From: Thermohalobaculum sp038534135
GTDB taxonomy: Bacteria > Pseudomonadota > Alphaproteobacteria > Rhodobacterales > Rhodobacteraceae
Direction of reading: 5' to 3'
Length of the DNA: 64,000 nucleotides
Assembly: GCA_038534135.1 (NCBI GenBank)
Contig: JBCAXJ010000017.1
Coordinates: 1-64,000, forward strand
The position numbers were made by a program, and so were the translations under genes. Positions 9,287 to 18,467 of the stretch are shown piece after piece; the stretch's first letter is position 1; each line of letters begins with the position of its first letter. A model generated the notes under the pieces. It searched no databases, was not told the DNA's origin, and saw only the letters and a program-made list of their open reading frames with translations.

Positions 9287-9688
9287 TCAGAGGCCCTTGT
9301 CCAACAGGCCCTTGATCTGCGCCTCGCTCGTGCCCGCAACGATCCGGCCAAGCTCATCTTCGCCACGCAGGACCAGCAGGGTCGAACGGCGCGGGATATC
9401 GCGGAACTGCGTCACCTCGTGATCGCGATAGGTATCCCAGTCGACCTTCACGAACATCATCTTCTCGTCATAGGCCGGGTCGGCAGCGCGCAAGGCGTTG
9501 ATCACGCGGGCCTGGCGCTTGCAGGTGCCGCACCACTTGGCCGAATAGTCGACAAGGACGGTCTTGCCCTCCTCCAGAGCTGTCTCGATTACACCGGGCG
9601 TGTAGTCGACAAAGTCCTTGGCCGAAGCAGCCTGCGGGATCATCAATGCGGCGGCAGTCAGGGCGAGGAAGGTTCGGCGGATCATCAT
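9287..9688 (-). CDS. Exported thioredoxin-fold protein
   Basis: 133 aa with a signal peptide (MMIRRTFLALTAAALMIPQA, likely cleavage after ASA). The thioredoxin active site WCGTCK is at residues 52-57, within VDYSAKWCGTC. The fold is expected to work in the periplasm as a thiol-disulfide reductase. It directly follows ccdA on the same strand (17 bp gap), which supplies reducing equivalents across the membrane, so together they resemble a split DsbD system. A second ATG is at codon 2. Confidence 0.88.
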   Translation of the reverse strand: MMIRRTFLALTAAALMIPQAASAKDFVDYTPGVIETALEEGKTVLVDYSAKWCGTCKRQARVINALRAADPAYDEKMMFVKVDWDTYRDHEVTQFRDIPRRSTLLVLRGEDELGRIVAGTSEAQIKGLLDKGL

Positions 9689-9705
9689 GTCTCTCCTGTT
9701 TGGGA

Positions 9706-10419
9706 TCAGAGGGCGACCGACAGGTCTTGCAGCCAGATCGGCATGACGTCGAGCGCCCAGGCTTCAATGATATGGTGGACCTTCAGGGCAAGCATCAGGC
9801 CAACCGCGATGAAGGTCACACCCAGAATCGGCTTCGAGCGTTCTGCCAGCCCACGCAACGCATTGGCACGGGTGCGGATCGCTTCGCGCGCGCCAAGCCC
9901 TATACCGAGGATCAGCGTCGACACGCCCAACGCGAAGAAAATCATGATCAACGTGGCCCACCCCAGGCTTTCGCCTTGCGAGGCCAGCGCAATCGCACCG
10001 CCCAGCGTCGGGCCGATGCATGGGGACCAGACTGCGCCGAGCAGAAGGCCACCGACGAACTGACCGTGCAGGCTCTGATCGTCGACATCGTTCAGCGTCG
10101 TGTCCGCGCGGGCCGCAAAGCCTGCCGTCGCTGTCTCGAACCGGCGTGCGAACATCGGGACGACCAACACAAGACCGAACAGGATCATGATGACGGCGCC
10201 GATCTCGGCCAGGCGATCCTGTGTCAGTCCGATCGACGATCCGAACGCCGTCACAAGAACGCCGAAGGTCACGAACGAAACGCTCATGCCCGCCGCCAGC
10301 GCGACCGGTCCCATCCGGCTCGCGTTGAGCGCGGAGACAAGCACGATCGGCAGCACCGGAAGGACGCATGGATTGATGAGCGTCAGCAACCCGGCGAGAT
10401 ATGCAAAGACCAATTCCAT
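9706..10419 (-). CDS. ccdA: CcdA-type transmembrane thiol-electron transporter
   Basis: 237 aa from MELVFAYLAG. Two membrane-embedded redox cysteines are visible, Cys18 in LINPCVLPVLP and Cys134 in WSPCIGPTLGG, the hallmark pair of CcdA/DsbD-beta proteins, with about six hydrophobic helices. It moves electrons from cytoplasmic thioredoxin to periplasmic partners for cytochrome c maturation or stress repair. The adjacent exported thioredoxin is the obvious recipient. The upstream 136 bp is notably AT-rich around 10490-10520 and probably contains its promoter. Confidence 0.88.
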   Translation of the reverse strand: MELVFAYLAGLLTLINPCVLPVLPIVLVSALNASRMGPVALAAGMSVSFVTFGVLVTAFGSSIGLTQDRLAEIGAVIMILFGLVLVVPMFARRFETATAGFAARADTTLNDVDDQSLHGQFVGGLLLGAVWSPCIGPTLGGAIALASQGESLGWATLIMIFFALGVSTLILGIGLGAREAIRTRANALRGLAERSKPILGVTFIAVGLMLALKVHHIIEAWALDVMPIWLQDLSVAL

Positions 10420-10555
10420 GCGCCTGGATGTGTCGCATGGCGGCAGATCCTTCAACCACGGATGCGTGACACGGGGCTCACAAATGCGTCATAACATATT
10501 TTATTTATCGAATATGAAACCCAATAGATGAGCTTTCTTCCTGTCCAAATACTTA

Positions 10556-11830
10556 CTACGGCGCCGGATTGCCCGCGGCATCGACCTCGAACTCGATACT
10601 GGATTGCTCCTCGCCGTCCAGCACCGCCTCGAATGCGCGCAGACGCTTATGGATCGACATCAGCTCGATTATGGTCGACCAGGAATTGACCAGGAACTGG
10701 AACGAGTTCGAGACCTGATTGAAGGCGGTCAGGATCTGCTGGAGGATCCCGAAAGTGATCGTACCGGCGGCAATGGTCGGGATCAGCAGCACATAGACGA
10801 AGATGTTGTCGGCCTGGATGTACAAGCCCCGCGCGACGTTGAAGTACATGTAGTTCAGGTACAGCCGGAAATAATTGCGCCGGACATTGGCAAACAGATC
10901 GGCCAGAGTAGGCGGCTGAGCGCGCAACTCATCGTCTTCCCCATAAACCAGTTCCTTGCGGAAGGCGGCCTCGACCCGCTGATTGCGAAATTCGAGCCCC
11001 GGCAGGCGGATACCGGCCAAGGCAAGCAACAATGTGCCAAAGATCGACCAGAGCAGCGACGCCCAGAACAACGGTGCGGCGACCTGTCCAACGATCGGCA
11101 GCTCGGTGATGTAGGCGGACAGCGTGAACAGGATCGGCAAGAAGGCGATCAGGGTCATGACCGCATCGACGATCGCCACGCCGAGATTTTCGGTGATCGA
11201 CGCGAACTTCATGGTATCTTCCTGGATACGCTGCGAGGCGCCTTCAACGCCCCGAAGCCGCTTCCAATGGCCGGTGTAGAAGTCATTCATCGCCGTGCGC
11301 CAGCGGAAGATGTAGTGGCTGACGCCAAAGCGCGTCAGAACGTAGATCACCATCCACATCAATGCGATCTGGGTGAAAATCCAGATAAGCTCGGTGAGTT
11401 GCGAGACATACATTTCTGGTGTGACGTCGGCAGAGCGATCCGGGTTCAGTGCTTCTTGAACAAGGTCGAAGAACGGGCGGCGCCAATTGTTGATCGCGAC
11501 CGAGACCTGCACGGAGTAGTAGGTCGAGAACAGGATCAGGATCGTCCCAAGGACCGACCAAAGCTGCCAGGGATGCGGTGCATACCAAAACCAGAAGCCT
11601 GTGAAGGCCCCCGCGCAGATCAATACGTAAACATAGAACCAGATGAAGTCCGGCGTCGTGAAGTGGCCCAGCCCGATGACCGGCGCCGCTTCCGGGTCAT
11701 AGCCGTTGAGGAACCCCAAGGCACTGCCGATATCGGTGCCAACGCCGTACCAGAGCAGCGTGACGACCGTGGTCCAGGCGATGAACGACAAAAAGAACAG
11801 CCGAGGCTGGGGGAAAAAGCATCCGAACAT
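10556..11830 (-). CDS. sbmA: SbmA/BacA-like peptide antibiotic transporter
   Basis: 424 aa with multiple hydrophobic helices; AAGGA site before ATG. The N-terminus (FFPQPRLFFLSFIAWTTVVT) and segments such as WRTAMNDFYTGHWKRLRGVEGASQRIQEDT match the SbmA/BacA family, proton-driven homodimeric importers of peptides and bleomycin-like compounds that are important in rhizobial and Brucella host interaction. It lacks an ABC ATPase domain, as expected. Located 17 bp after hugZ-like gene on the same strand, so probably co-transcribed. Confidence 0.85.
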   Translation of the reverse strand: MFGCFFPQPRLFFLSFIAWTTVVTLLWYGVGTDIGSALGFLNGYDPEAAPVIGLGHFTTPDFIWFYVYVLICAGAFTGFWFWYAPHPWQLWSVLGTILILFSTYYSVQVSVAINNWRRPFFDLVQEALNPDRSADVTPEMYVSQLTELIWIFTQIALMWMVIYVLTRFGVSHYIFRWRTAMNDFYTGHWKRLRGVEGASQRIQEDTMKFASITENLGVAIVDAVMTLIAFLPILFTLSAYITELPIVGQVAAPLFWASLLWSIFGTLLLALAGIRLPGLEFRNQRVEAAFRKELVYGEDDELRAQPPTLADLFANVRRNYFRLYLNYMYFNVARGLYIQADNIFVYVLLIPTIAAGTITFGILQQILTAFNQVSNSFQFLVNSWSTIIELMSIHKRLRAFEAVLDGEEQSSIEFEVDAAGNPAP

Positions 11831-11847
11831 CGGCTGGGTCCTTCAAA

Positions 11848-12597
11848 TCAAGTCTGTAGGGCACGCTTGGCGAGTGCGACAAGTCGGGGGCGCAATTCTT
11901 CTGCGGTGGAAAGCGGCGGATCAAACCACAGCCGCGCGACCTCGTCGCCGAGAGTCAAATCAAGCCCTTCGAGGTCAAGGCACGCGATGGTCCACGCTCC
12001 CTCCGGCTTTCCCAGCAGATCCGTCGCATAGAGGCCGATCGCGTCGAGGTGATCTTCGTTCATATGCTCGACGGCGCCCGCTTCCATGGCCTCAAGATCC
12101 GGATCGGTCGGTGCGGCGACGTCCTCAGCCGACAGCGCATAGGCTTTTCCGAAACCTCCGTTGAAGGAGGCACCTTCAACGTTCAAACGCCAGAAGGCGA
12201 AATCGCCGAAGTCGGCATAGAGTGCTGATTTCGGGTGGCGGCGCAGGAACCTCGAGCGAACCAGTGCGCGACGATCATCGGCAATTTTCTCAGCGCTTCC
12301 AAACACCGTAATACGTGGATGGGCGAGCGGGTCACCCTTGCCGGGCTCTCCCAGCAGGAGCGAGGCACGAGGATCGGCCTCCAACGCACCGAAATGGCCG
12401 GAAAGCTGCGAGATCAGAAAAACCGGCGCGCCATCACTTGCAGACGCAAGCGACACCCGGCTGGCCATCGGCGTTCCAGTCCTTGGGTCGAGTGTCGCCA
12501 ATGATCCATGCCGTGCCTTGCGCAAGAAGGTCTTGGCCTGCCGCCGCACGTCTTCATCGACCGGCTGCAAAACGTCCTTTTTCGGTTTCTCCGACAT
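11848..12597 (-). CDS. HugZ-family heme-degrading / split-barrel flavin-fold protein
   Basis: 249 aa. The N-terminal ~150 residues form a pyridoxamine-phosphate-oxidase-like split barrel (RKARHGSLATLDPRTGTPMA, VSLASASDGAPVFLISQLS). The C-terminal part has the DUF2470-like signature EHMNEDHLDAIGLYA. This domain pair is shared by HugZ-type heme oxygenases and related proteins. Heme degradation is the family's best-known activity but not all members do it. Sits in a minus-strand run tesA-thpR-hugZ-sbmA with short gaps. Confidence 0.75.
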   Translation of the reverse strand: MSEKPKKDVLQPVDEDVRRQAKTFLRKARHGSLATLDPRTGTPMASRVSLASASDGAPVFLISQLSGHFGALEADPRASLLLGEPGKGDPLAHPRITVFGSAEKIADDRRALVRSRFLRRHPKSALYADFGDFAFWRLNVEGASFNGGFGKAYALSAEDVAAPTDPDLEAMEAGAVEHMNEDHLDAIGLYATDLLGKPEGAWTIACLDLEGLDLTLGDEVARLWFDPPLSTAEELRPRLVALAKRALQT

Positions 12598-12623
12598 GGG
12601 CGCTCCGTTGATCCGGCGAGACG

Positions 12624-13172
12624 CTACCCCGTCAGCGGGTAATCCGCCAGCGGCGTATATGTCGGCGCTTCAGACCCAAGCCGCGATTCATACAAGTGGA
12701 ACATCTCGGCCTCGAAACTCCCATGGACACGGGAGATGCGCGCCGAGATGAACGCCTGAAGCTTGGCCGCATCCTCGCCGACCAGACCGTTGCCGAAACG
12801 GGCCAGCGTCACGTGCGGGCGGTATTGTCCCTGTTCAAGCTCGATCCCGGCGCCGCGCGCCGCATTTCGCACCCGCTTACGCAGGACACCAAGATCCTTG
12901 TTTGGCGCGACCTCGGCAAAAAGCGACCGTGGCCTGACGCTGCCGAACACGCCGAGCCCTTCGATCCTGATCTCGATCGGTTGCCCGCCCGCGCCATCCA
13001 GCAGCGTATGCAGATCTTCCAGAACCGGCTCGGGATGTTCGCCCAGATAAACCAACGTGATGTGGAAATTCTGAGGCGGCACAATCCGCCCGAAGTCCAG
13101 TCCGACCTGAATGCCCGTCAGCATCCGGGTGATCTCCTCCGGCACCGGGATGGCGAGAAACGCGCGGATCAT
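12624..13172 (-). CDS. thpR: RNA 2',3'-cyclic phosphodiesterase
   Basis: 182 aa with the two HxTx motifs of the 2H phosphoesterase superfamily, HITL (in PPQNFHITLVYLG) and HVTL (in YRPHVTLARFG). These enzymes open 2',3'-cyclic phosphates on RNA ends. The start ATG overlaps the TGA of tesA by 4 nt (13169-13172), showing translational coupling. Confidence 0.88.
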   Translation of the reverse strand: MIRAFLAIPVPEEITRMLTGIQVGLDFGRIVPPQNFHITLVYLGEHPEPVLEDLHTLLDGAGGQPIEIRIEGLGVFGSVRPRSLFAEVAPNKDLGVLRKRVRNAARGAGIELEQGQYRPHVTLARFGNGLVGEDAAKLQAFISARISRVHGSFEAEMFHLYESRLGSEAPTYTPLADYPLTG

Positions 13173-13840
13173 TCGACGCGGGCCAAAAGCTCCAGCACCT
13201 TTGGGCCAATGCTCTCGACCATCAAAGCAACACCCTTGGAATTGGGGTGGATGCCGTCGTCCTGAATCAGATCCTCCATCGTCCCGGTCTCGGTGACGAG
13301 GCCCTCCATGAAGGAGGGATAAAGGATCGCGCCATGCGCCTCGGCAACCGCCGGATACATGCCGTCGAAGGCTTCTTTGAACTCAGGCCCGTAATTCAGA
13401 GGTGCCTGCATCCCGGCAAGCAGCACAGGGAGGCCCTTGGCCGAGAGCGCACCAAGCATCGCATCCAGGTTTTCGCGTGATCGCTGAGGGTCGATTCCCC
13501 GCAGCAGGTCATTGCCGCCAAGCGCCACAATCACCGCATCCGCGCCGCCGCCCAAGGCCCAATCAATCCGCGCCCGTCCGCCCTCGGTCGTATCGCCGGA
13601 GACGCCCATATTAATGACGGTGACATCCTGCCCTTGGCCTTTCAGCCAGCGCTCGAGCTGCGGCACGAAGCCATCCTCGGGCGGCAGGCCGTAGCCATGA
13701 GTCAGGCTGTCACCCAACGCCACCAGCTTCAGTGGCGCTGCCTGTGCGAGGCCCACTGACAGGATCAGCGCTATGAGCGCCTTGTAGAGAACGGCCCGCG
13801 CCACATATGTGATCGCGAGCGGCAGTCGGACGAGGATCAT
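13169..13840 (-). CDS. tesA: TesA-like SGNH arylesterase/thioesterase
   Basis: 223 aa from ATG 13840. The SGNH blocks are all present: GDSLTHGYG (nucleophile Ser), GVSGDTT, GGNDLL, and DGIHPN (catalytic Asp and His). A hydrophobic leader (LYKALIALILSVGLAQA) predicts export to the periplasm; an in-frame GTG 7-8 codons after the preceding residues (MARAVLYK...) would give a more compact signal peptide. It is divergent from ybbA with the two start codons almost touching, the same arrangement as tesA/ybbA/ybbP in E. coli, so it probably works with that ABC system on lipophilic esters. Confidence 0.85.
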   Translation of the reverse strand: MILVRLPLAITYVARAVLYKALIALILSVGLAQAAPLKLVALGDSLTHGYGLPPEDGFVPQLERWLKGQGQDVTVINMGVSGDTTEGGRARIDWALGGGADAVIVALGGNDLLRGIDPQRSRENLDAMLGALSAKGLPVLLAGMQAPLNYGPEFKEAFDGMYPAVAEAHGAILYPSFMEGLVTETGTMEDLIQDDGIHPNSKGVALMVESIGPKVLELLARVE

Positions 13841-13841
13841 C

Positions 13842-14510
13842 ATGGAACCATTGGTGCGGCTGGACCGGATTGGCCTGACTTTGCCAAGCCAGGCGGGTGA
13901 TGTCGAGATCCTCAAGTGCATCTCGATGGATGTAGCGCCCGGCGAGAGTGTCGCAATCGTCGGGCCGTCCGGGTCGGGCAAATCCTCGCTCCTGATGGTG
14001 CTGGGCGGGCTGGAGCGCGCCACTGGTGGAACCGTGAGCGTTCTGGGGCAGGATCTGACCGAGGCGGACGAGGATGCATTGGCTGAGCTGCGCAGGGGCC
14101 GCGTCGGCGTTGTGTTTCAAAGCTTTCACCTGATCCCGACAATGACGGCGATCGAGAACATTCAGGTCCCGCTCGAGATCGCAGGCCACGAAGATCCTGT
14201 TGCGCGTGCTGGCGAGATGTTGGCAGCCGTCGGCCTTGCCGACCGGGCCCGGCACTATCCGGCACAGCTTTCCGGGGGCGAGCAGCAACGCGTTGCCTTG
14301 GCGCGGGCGCTGGCGCCCGGACCAGAGCTTCTGTTGGCGGACGAACCGACCGGCAATCTGGATGGCGAAACCGGCACCCAGGTGACTGAACTGATGTTCG
14401 ATCTCGCCCGCCAGTTCGGCGCGACCCTGATCCTTGTCACGCACTCGGACGTCTTGGCCCAGCGATGCGGACGCGTCGTCCGGATGTCGGACGGGCGGAT
14501 CGCGGCATGA
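13842..14510 (+). CDS. ybbA: ABC transporter ATP-binding protein, YbbA/LolD type
   Basis: 222 aa from MEPLVRLDRIG. Walker A GPSGSGKSS, signature LSGGEQQRVALARAL, Walker B LLLADEPTGNLD, and H-loop VTHSD are all visible. It belongs to the MacB/LolD class that drives periplasmic extraction rather than membrane pore transport. It overlaps the permease gene by 4 nt (ATGA, 14507-14510). Start is 2 nt away from the divergent tesA start, so its promoter must lie inside tesA. Confidence 0.92.
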   Translation: MEPLVRLDRIGLTLPSQAGDVEILKCISMDVAPGESVAIVGPSGSGKSSLLMVLGGLERATGGTVSVLGQDLTEADEDALAELRRGRVGVVFQSFHLIPTMTAIENIQVPLEIAGHEDPVARAGEMLAAVGLADRARHYPAQLSGGEQQRVALARALAPGPELLLADEPTGNLDGETGTQVTELMFDLARQFGATLILVTHSDVLAQRCGRVVRMSDGRIAA

Positions 14511-17110
14511 CCGAAATCGCGCCGGACGCACCGGCAGCTGCAGGCCCCATCCCGTCGTCCCGAGACCGTCGCGGCTTTAACGTGCTGCGTTTCGCGTGGG
14601 CAGCGGCACTGCGCGAGCTGCGCGGCGGGCTGGCCGGGTTCCGCGTCTTCCTTGCCTGTCTGATCCTGGGCGTAGGCGGGATTGCCGCCGTCGGGTCTGT
14701 AACAACGGCGATTGAGCGTGGTTTGGCAGCCGAGGGCCAATCCATCCTGGGTGGCGATGCAGCACTGACGTTTTCCTATCGCTTCGCCTCGGACGACGAA
14801 CGTGCGTGGATGGCCGAACGCGGCAAAGTGGTCGAGATGGTCTCGATGCGCTCCCTGTTACGCAAGGACGAAGAACGCGCCTTGGCCGAGGTCAAGGGAG
14901 TATCCGCCGGATACCCACTTTATGGCGAGGCATTAATCTCGGGCGGCGGCGACCTTCTGGAAGCTCTGAAACCTGTCGACGGCGTGCACGGCATCGTCAC
15001 CGAGCGAGTGCTGGCGCAGCGTCTGGATCTGCAACCGGGAGACAACGTAAAGGTCGGCGGCGGCACATTTGTCTTCCGCGGGGTTATCGAACAGGAACCA
15101 GACCGCGCTTCCGGTGGGTTTGCGATGGGACCGCGCGTACTCACCTCTGTCGAGGGGCTGCGCGAAGCCGGGATGTTGCAAGCGGGCGTTTTGTTCCAGG
15201 CGACATACCGGTTGAAACTGCCTGAAACCGGAGATCTGGATGCAATCGAAGCCGAATTCGAACAGGCGTTCCCGGAGGCTGGTGCCCGCTGGCGCGACCG
15301 CCGCAACGCGGCGCCCGGGATCAACCGGTTCGTTGATCGGTTGGGTGCATTCCTGACCATCGTCGGGATCGCAGCACTTGCAGTCGGTGGCGTCGGCATC
15401 GGGGCTGCGGTGCGGGGATACCTGACGCGCAAGGTTCCGACCATCGCAGCACTCAGGACACTCGGCGCGACGGCAGGCACGGTCTTCTCGATTTACCTGA
15501 TCCAGATCGGCATGATCGCAGCGCTGGGGATAGCGATCGGTGTCAGTGTCGGCGGCGGAGTGGTCGCTTTGCTGGGCCCGGTCTTTGCCAAGGATCTGCC
15601 GGTTCCGGCTGAGTTCACGCTGTATCCGGCTCCGCTGGCCGAAGCAGCCTTGTTCGGCGCACTCGCCGCGATGCTGTTCACGCTCTGGCCTCTGGCCTGG
15701 CTGCGACGTGTCAAACCCGCGCAACTGTTCCGAAACGCCGTTGATCCGCAACAAATCTGGCCCGGCTGGCAGATCGTCCTTGCGCTGTTTATGCTCACAT
15801 CAGCGCTGGCTGGCGCGATCATTGGTCTCTCCACAACGCCGAAATTGGCTGCATGGTGCCTAGGTGGAATTGCCGGCGCCTTCGTGATCCTTCGTCTGCT
15901 CGGATGGCTGTGTGCACGGGTCGCCCGCACGCTGTCACACTCCTCGCTGGCACAACGACGCCCTGGCCTGCGCCTCGCTCTGGGTGCCATCGGAGCACCT
16001 TCGGCGGGTACGCCGGGCGTTGTTCTCGCCTTGGGTCTGGGGCTGGGCGTGCTCGCTGCCATCGCTCAGATCGATCACAACATGCAGCGGCTATTGAAAG
16101 ATCAGTTGCCAGAAGATGCGCCTGCCTTCTTCTTCGTCGATATACAATCTGCCCAGCTTGACCCGTTTCGCGCTCAGGTCATGGGCGTCGACGGGACCGA
16201 ACGGCTCGAGACAGCACCAATGCTGCGCGGGATCGTCACCGAACTGAACGGCATTCCGGCGAAAGAGGCGAAGATCGATCCGGCCGGTGCCTGGGTTCTG
16301 CGCGGCGACCGCGGCGTCTCGTATTCCGCAACCGTACCGACCGGTGCAGCGATCACCGAGGGCGCATGGTGGGCCGAAGACTACAGCGGGCCACCGCTCG
16401 TCAGCTTTGCCGAGGAAGAGGGACTTGAACTCGGTCTCTCGATCGGTGGAACTGTGACCGTGAACATCCTCGGGCGCCCGATCACCGCCGAGGTTGCCAA
16501 CTTCCGCAAAGTCGAGTGGCGCGGCATGGGGATCAACTTCCTGATGATCCTGTCACCTGGTGCGCTCGCCGGAGCACCGCACACACACATCGCGACGCTC
16601 TATGCCGATCAGGATGCAGAAGCACCCGTCATGCGCACAGTCAGCCGGGATATGCCGAATGTGACCCCGGTTCTGGTCCGCGAGCAGATCGACACGGTAT
16701 CCGAATCGCTCGGCAAACTGGGCACGGCTACCCGTTGGGGCGCCCTGGCGGTGCTGCTGACAGGATTGGCGGTTCTGATCGGAACGGCCGCCGCGGGTGA
16801 GGAACGGCGCACCTCGGAGGCAGCGATCCTGAAAGTGCTCGGGGCGTCGCGCTGGGCGATCCTGGCCTCATTTGCATTGCGCGCGGCTCTGACCGGAGCA
16901 ATCGCGGGTGTCGTAGCTCTGTTCTGGGGCTCGCTCTCGGCTTGGTCCGTGATGAACTACGTGTTCGACACGCCCTTCACGCTGCCGCTGGGCAGTACCG
17001 TTGCGATCATTCTGGGTGGCGCTGCACTCAGCCTTCTGGCCGGGTTGGGCTTTGCACTCGGTCCCCTTCGGCGCAAACCGGCACGTGTGCTCAGAACTGC
17101 GGCGGGGTAA
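14507..17110 (+). CDS. ybbP: FtsX-like ABC permease, YbbP type
   Basis: 867 aa from MTEIAPDAPAA. One N-terminal helix (FRVFLACLILGVGGIAAVGS), a large periplasmic region, then several TM groups near residues 280-480 and again at the C-terminus (GALAVLLTGLAVLIGTAAAGEERR; FALRAALTGAIAGVVALFWG), as in the two-FtsX-domain YbbP family. Typical length for that family. Together with YbbA and the divergent TesA it reproduces a conserved gene set thought to extract and process hydrophobic molecules at the inner membrane. Confidence 0.88.
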   Translation: MTEIAPDAPAAAGPIPSSRDRRGFNVLRFAWAAALRELRGGLAGFRVFLACLILGVGGIAAVGSVTTAIERGLAAEGQSILGGDAALTFSYRFASDDERAWMAERGKVVEMVSMRSLLRKDEERALAEVKGVSAGYPLYGEALISGGGDLLEALKPVDGVHGIVTERVLAQRLDLQPGDNVKVGGGTFVFRGVIEQEPDRASGGFAMGPRVLTSVEGLREAGMLQAGVLFQATYRLKLPETGDLDAIEAEFEQAFPEAGARWRDRRNAAPGINRFVDRLGAFLTIVGIAALAVGGVGIGAAVRGYLTRKVPTIAALRTLGATAGTVFSIYLIQIGMIAALGIAIGVSVGGGVVALLGPVFAKDLPVPAEFTLYPAPLAEAALFGALAAMLFTLWPLAWLRRVKPAQLFRNAVDPQQIWPGWQIVLALFMLTSALAGAIIGLSTTPKLAAWCLGGIAGAFVILRLLGWLCARVARTLSHSSLAQRRPGLRLALGAIGAPSAGTPGVVLALGLGLGVLAAIAQIDHNMQRLLKDQLPEDAPAFFFVDIQSAQLDPFRAQVMGVDGTERLETAPMLRGIVTELNGIPAKEAKIDPAGAWVLRGDRGVSYSATVPTGAAITEGAWWAEDYSGPPLVSFAEEEGLELGLSIGGTVTVNILGRPITAEVANFRKVEWRGMGINFLMILSPGALAGAPHTHIATLYADQDAEAPVMRTVSRDMPNVTPVLVREQIDTVSESLGKLGTATRWGALAVLLTGLAVLIGTAAAGEERRTSEAAILKVLGASRWAILASFALRAALTGAIAGVVALFWGSLSAWSVMNYVFDTPFTLPLGSTVAIILGGAALSLLAGLGFALGPLRRKPARVLRTAAG

Positions 17111-17170
17111 TCAGCACTCAATTTGCAGCGTTCGTAATGGTAGACTCCGTGCATATTGCAGGAGACGACC

Positions 17171-17650
17171 ATGTTTGACGCCACTCAATTGCTCGCAACA
17201 GTTATAGGCCTGGGTCTGGTGATCTACCAACTGCGCCGCGACAGTGTTTGGAACCGTCAGACGAAGGCGCACGATACGCTCAACGCCATGGTCAGTGGTG
17301 ACTTCGTCGAAAATCTGGACGAACTCCTCATCGACTTCGATTGGGACATCGTCGCGCCCGAACAACCGTACGCTGATGTCAGACGGCGGCTGGAAATGTC
17401 CGGCGATGTGAAGGACGTCACGCTGATGACGGCCCGCACCGTTCACCTGCTGCGCGTGCTGGAAACGATCACGATCAGCTGCAAGAAGGGCCTGATCGAT
17501 GAAGAGATCTGCCGCGAGTATCTTTATTCGATCCTGATCAACGTTCACACAAACACCGCCGAGTTCATTGCCTCGGAACGCCTTCGTCGGCGGAAAGACT
17601 CAGTTTTCGAACATGTCGAAGAATACGCAAAGCGCTGGTCGCCCCCCTGA
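17171..17650 (+). CDS. DUF4760-like small membrane-anchored protein
   Basis: 159 aa from MFDATQLLATV, chosen because CAGGAGAC precedes it. One N-terminal helix (LLATVIGLGLVIYQLR) followed by a soluble, charged alpha-helical domain (WNRQTKAHDTLNAMVSGDF...). The pattern of one TM helix followed by RRDSVWNRQTKAHD resembles DUF4760 proteins, whose role is unknown. Convergent with the downstream racemase-family gene; not obviously linked with ybbP. Confidence 0.65.
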   Translation: MFDATQLLATVIGLGLVIYQLRRDSVWNRQTKAHDTLNAMVSGDFVENLDELLIDFDWDIVAPEQPYADVRRRLEMSGDVKDVTLMTARTVHLLRVLETITISCKKGLIDEEICREYLYSILINVHTNTAEFIASERLRRRKDSVFEHVEEYAKRWSPP

Positions 17651-17661
17651 TCGACAACGTG

Positions 17662-18381
17662 TCAGGAAATCGGAAACCGGCGCGGGCGCAATCCCGATTG
17701 CAGCCAACAGACATAGTCGTAGATCGAAAACACGGGCAGGCCGGTCGCCTGCGCAATGTCCGCTTGGTAGGGTGGCATATTTGTGCACTCCAGAACGATT
17801 GCCGCCACCTCGGGGTGAGCATCGCACAGGGCCTTTGCCGCCGTTAGCAAGTCTTCACGAGAAGCGGCGACATCAAGCATCATCTCGTTGCCCAGAATGG
17901 CGCGCGTGAACTCCGCGCCATCATCCGTGCCAACAATTGCCAGATCCGCTGGGCACCCTGCCCCCTGAAGATGCTCTGACGTGAGCGAAGATCGCGAAAT
18001 CGTGATCAAGCCGACGCACTTGCCGGGCGGCAGCATGGCTTGGACCAACGGCACCTGCATCAGAGCTGATGTGGCAACCGGGACACCGAGCGCCGCGGCC
18101 AACTCACGCTGAAACACCGCCAGGAAACCACAATTTGTTGTGATCAACTCGGCACCCTGGCCGATCAGCTCTCGGCCAGCCGCGATAAAGGGATCCAGCA
18201 TCCCTTCAGCGCCCTGGCGGACGACCCGGTCTGGTGATGCGGCTCGGACAACCTTGTAGAGCACCGGGAAAGGCCACGTCTCTGCATTGCCCATGTCACC
18301 TGGAATGCGCGGAAACTGCGCCTCGAGCATCAGGACCCCGATCGGCGCCCCATAGACCTGCTTGCCACCCTTCGCGATCAT
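17662..18381 (-). CDS. Aspartate/glutamate racemase family protein
   Basis: 239 aa. Both catalytic-cysteine motifs of the family are visible, TTNCGFL (about residue 83) and LECTNMPPY (about residue 197). Members racemise amino acids or hydantoins, or act as maleate isomerase/decarboxylase, without cofactor; substrate not deducible here. The gene is divergent from an enolase-superfamily gene 86 bp away, suggesting joint regulation and a role in processing one stereoisomer of an imported compound. Confidence 0.82.
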   Translation of the reverse strand: MIAKGGKQVYGAPIGVLMLEAQFPRIPGDMGNAETWPFPVLYKVVRAASPDRVVRQGAEGMLDPFIAAGRELIGQGAELITTNCGFLAVFQRELAAALGVPVATSALMQVPLVQAMLPPGKCVGLITISRSSLTSEHLQGAGCPADLAIVGTDDGAEFTRAILGNEMMLDVAASREDLLTAAKALCDAHPEVAAIVLECTNMPPYQADIAQATGLPVFSIYDYVCWLQSGLRPRRFPIS

Positions 18382-18467
18382 CCCGTGTCCACGTTGACTT
18401 CGACGAACTTCGATCGTCTTGTTCGGTCATTACGGGGCGCTCGGTCCGAAAGCAAAAGGATCCTCGG

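Noticed and set aside
10604..12031. A 475-codon plus-strand frame
   Set aside because: Antisense to the SbmA-like transporter; charged low-information sequence typical of a shadow frame.
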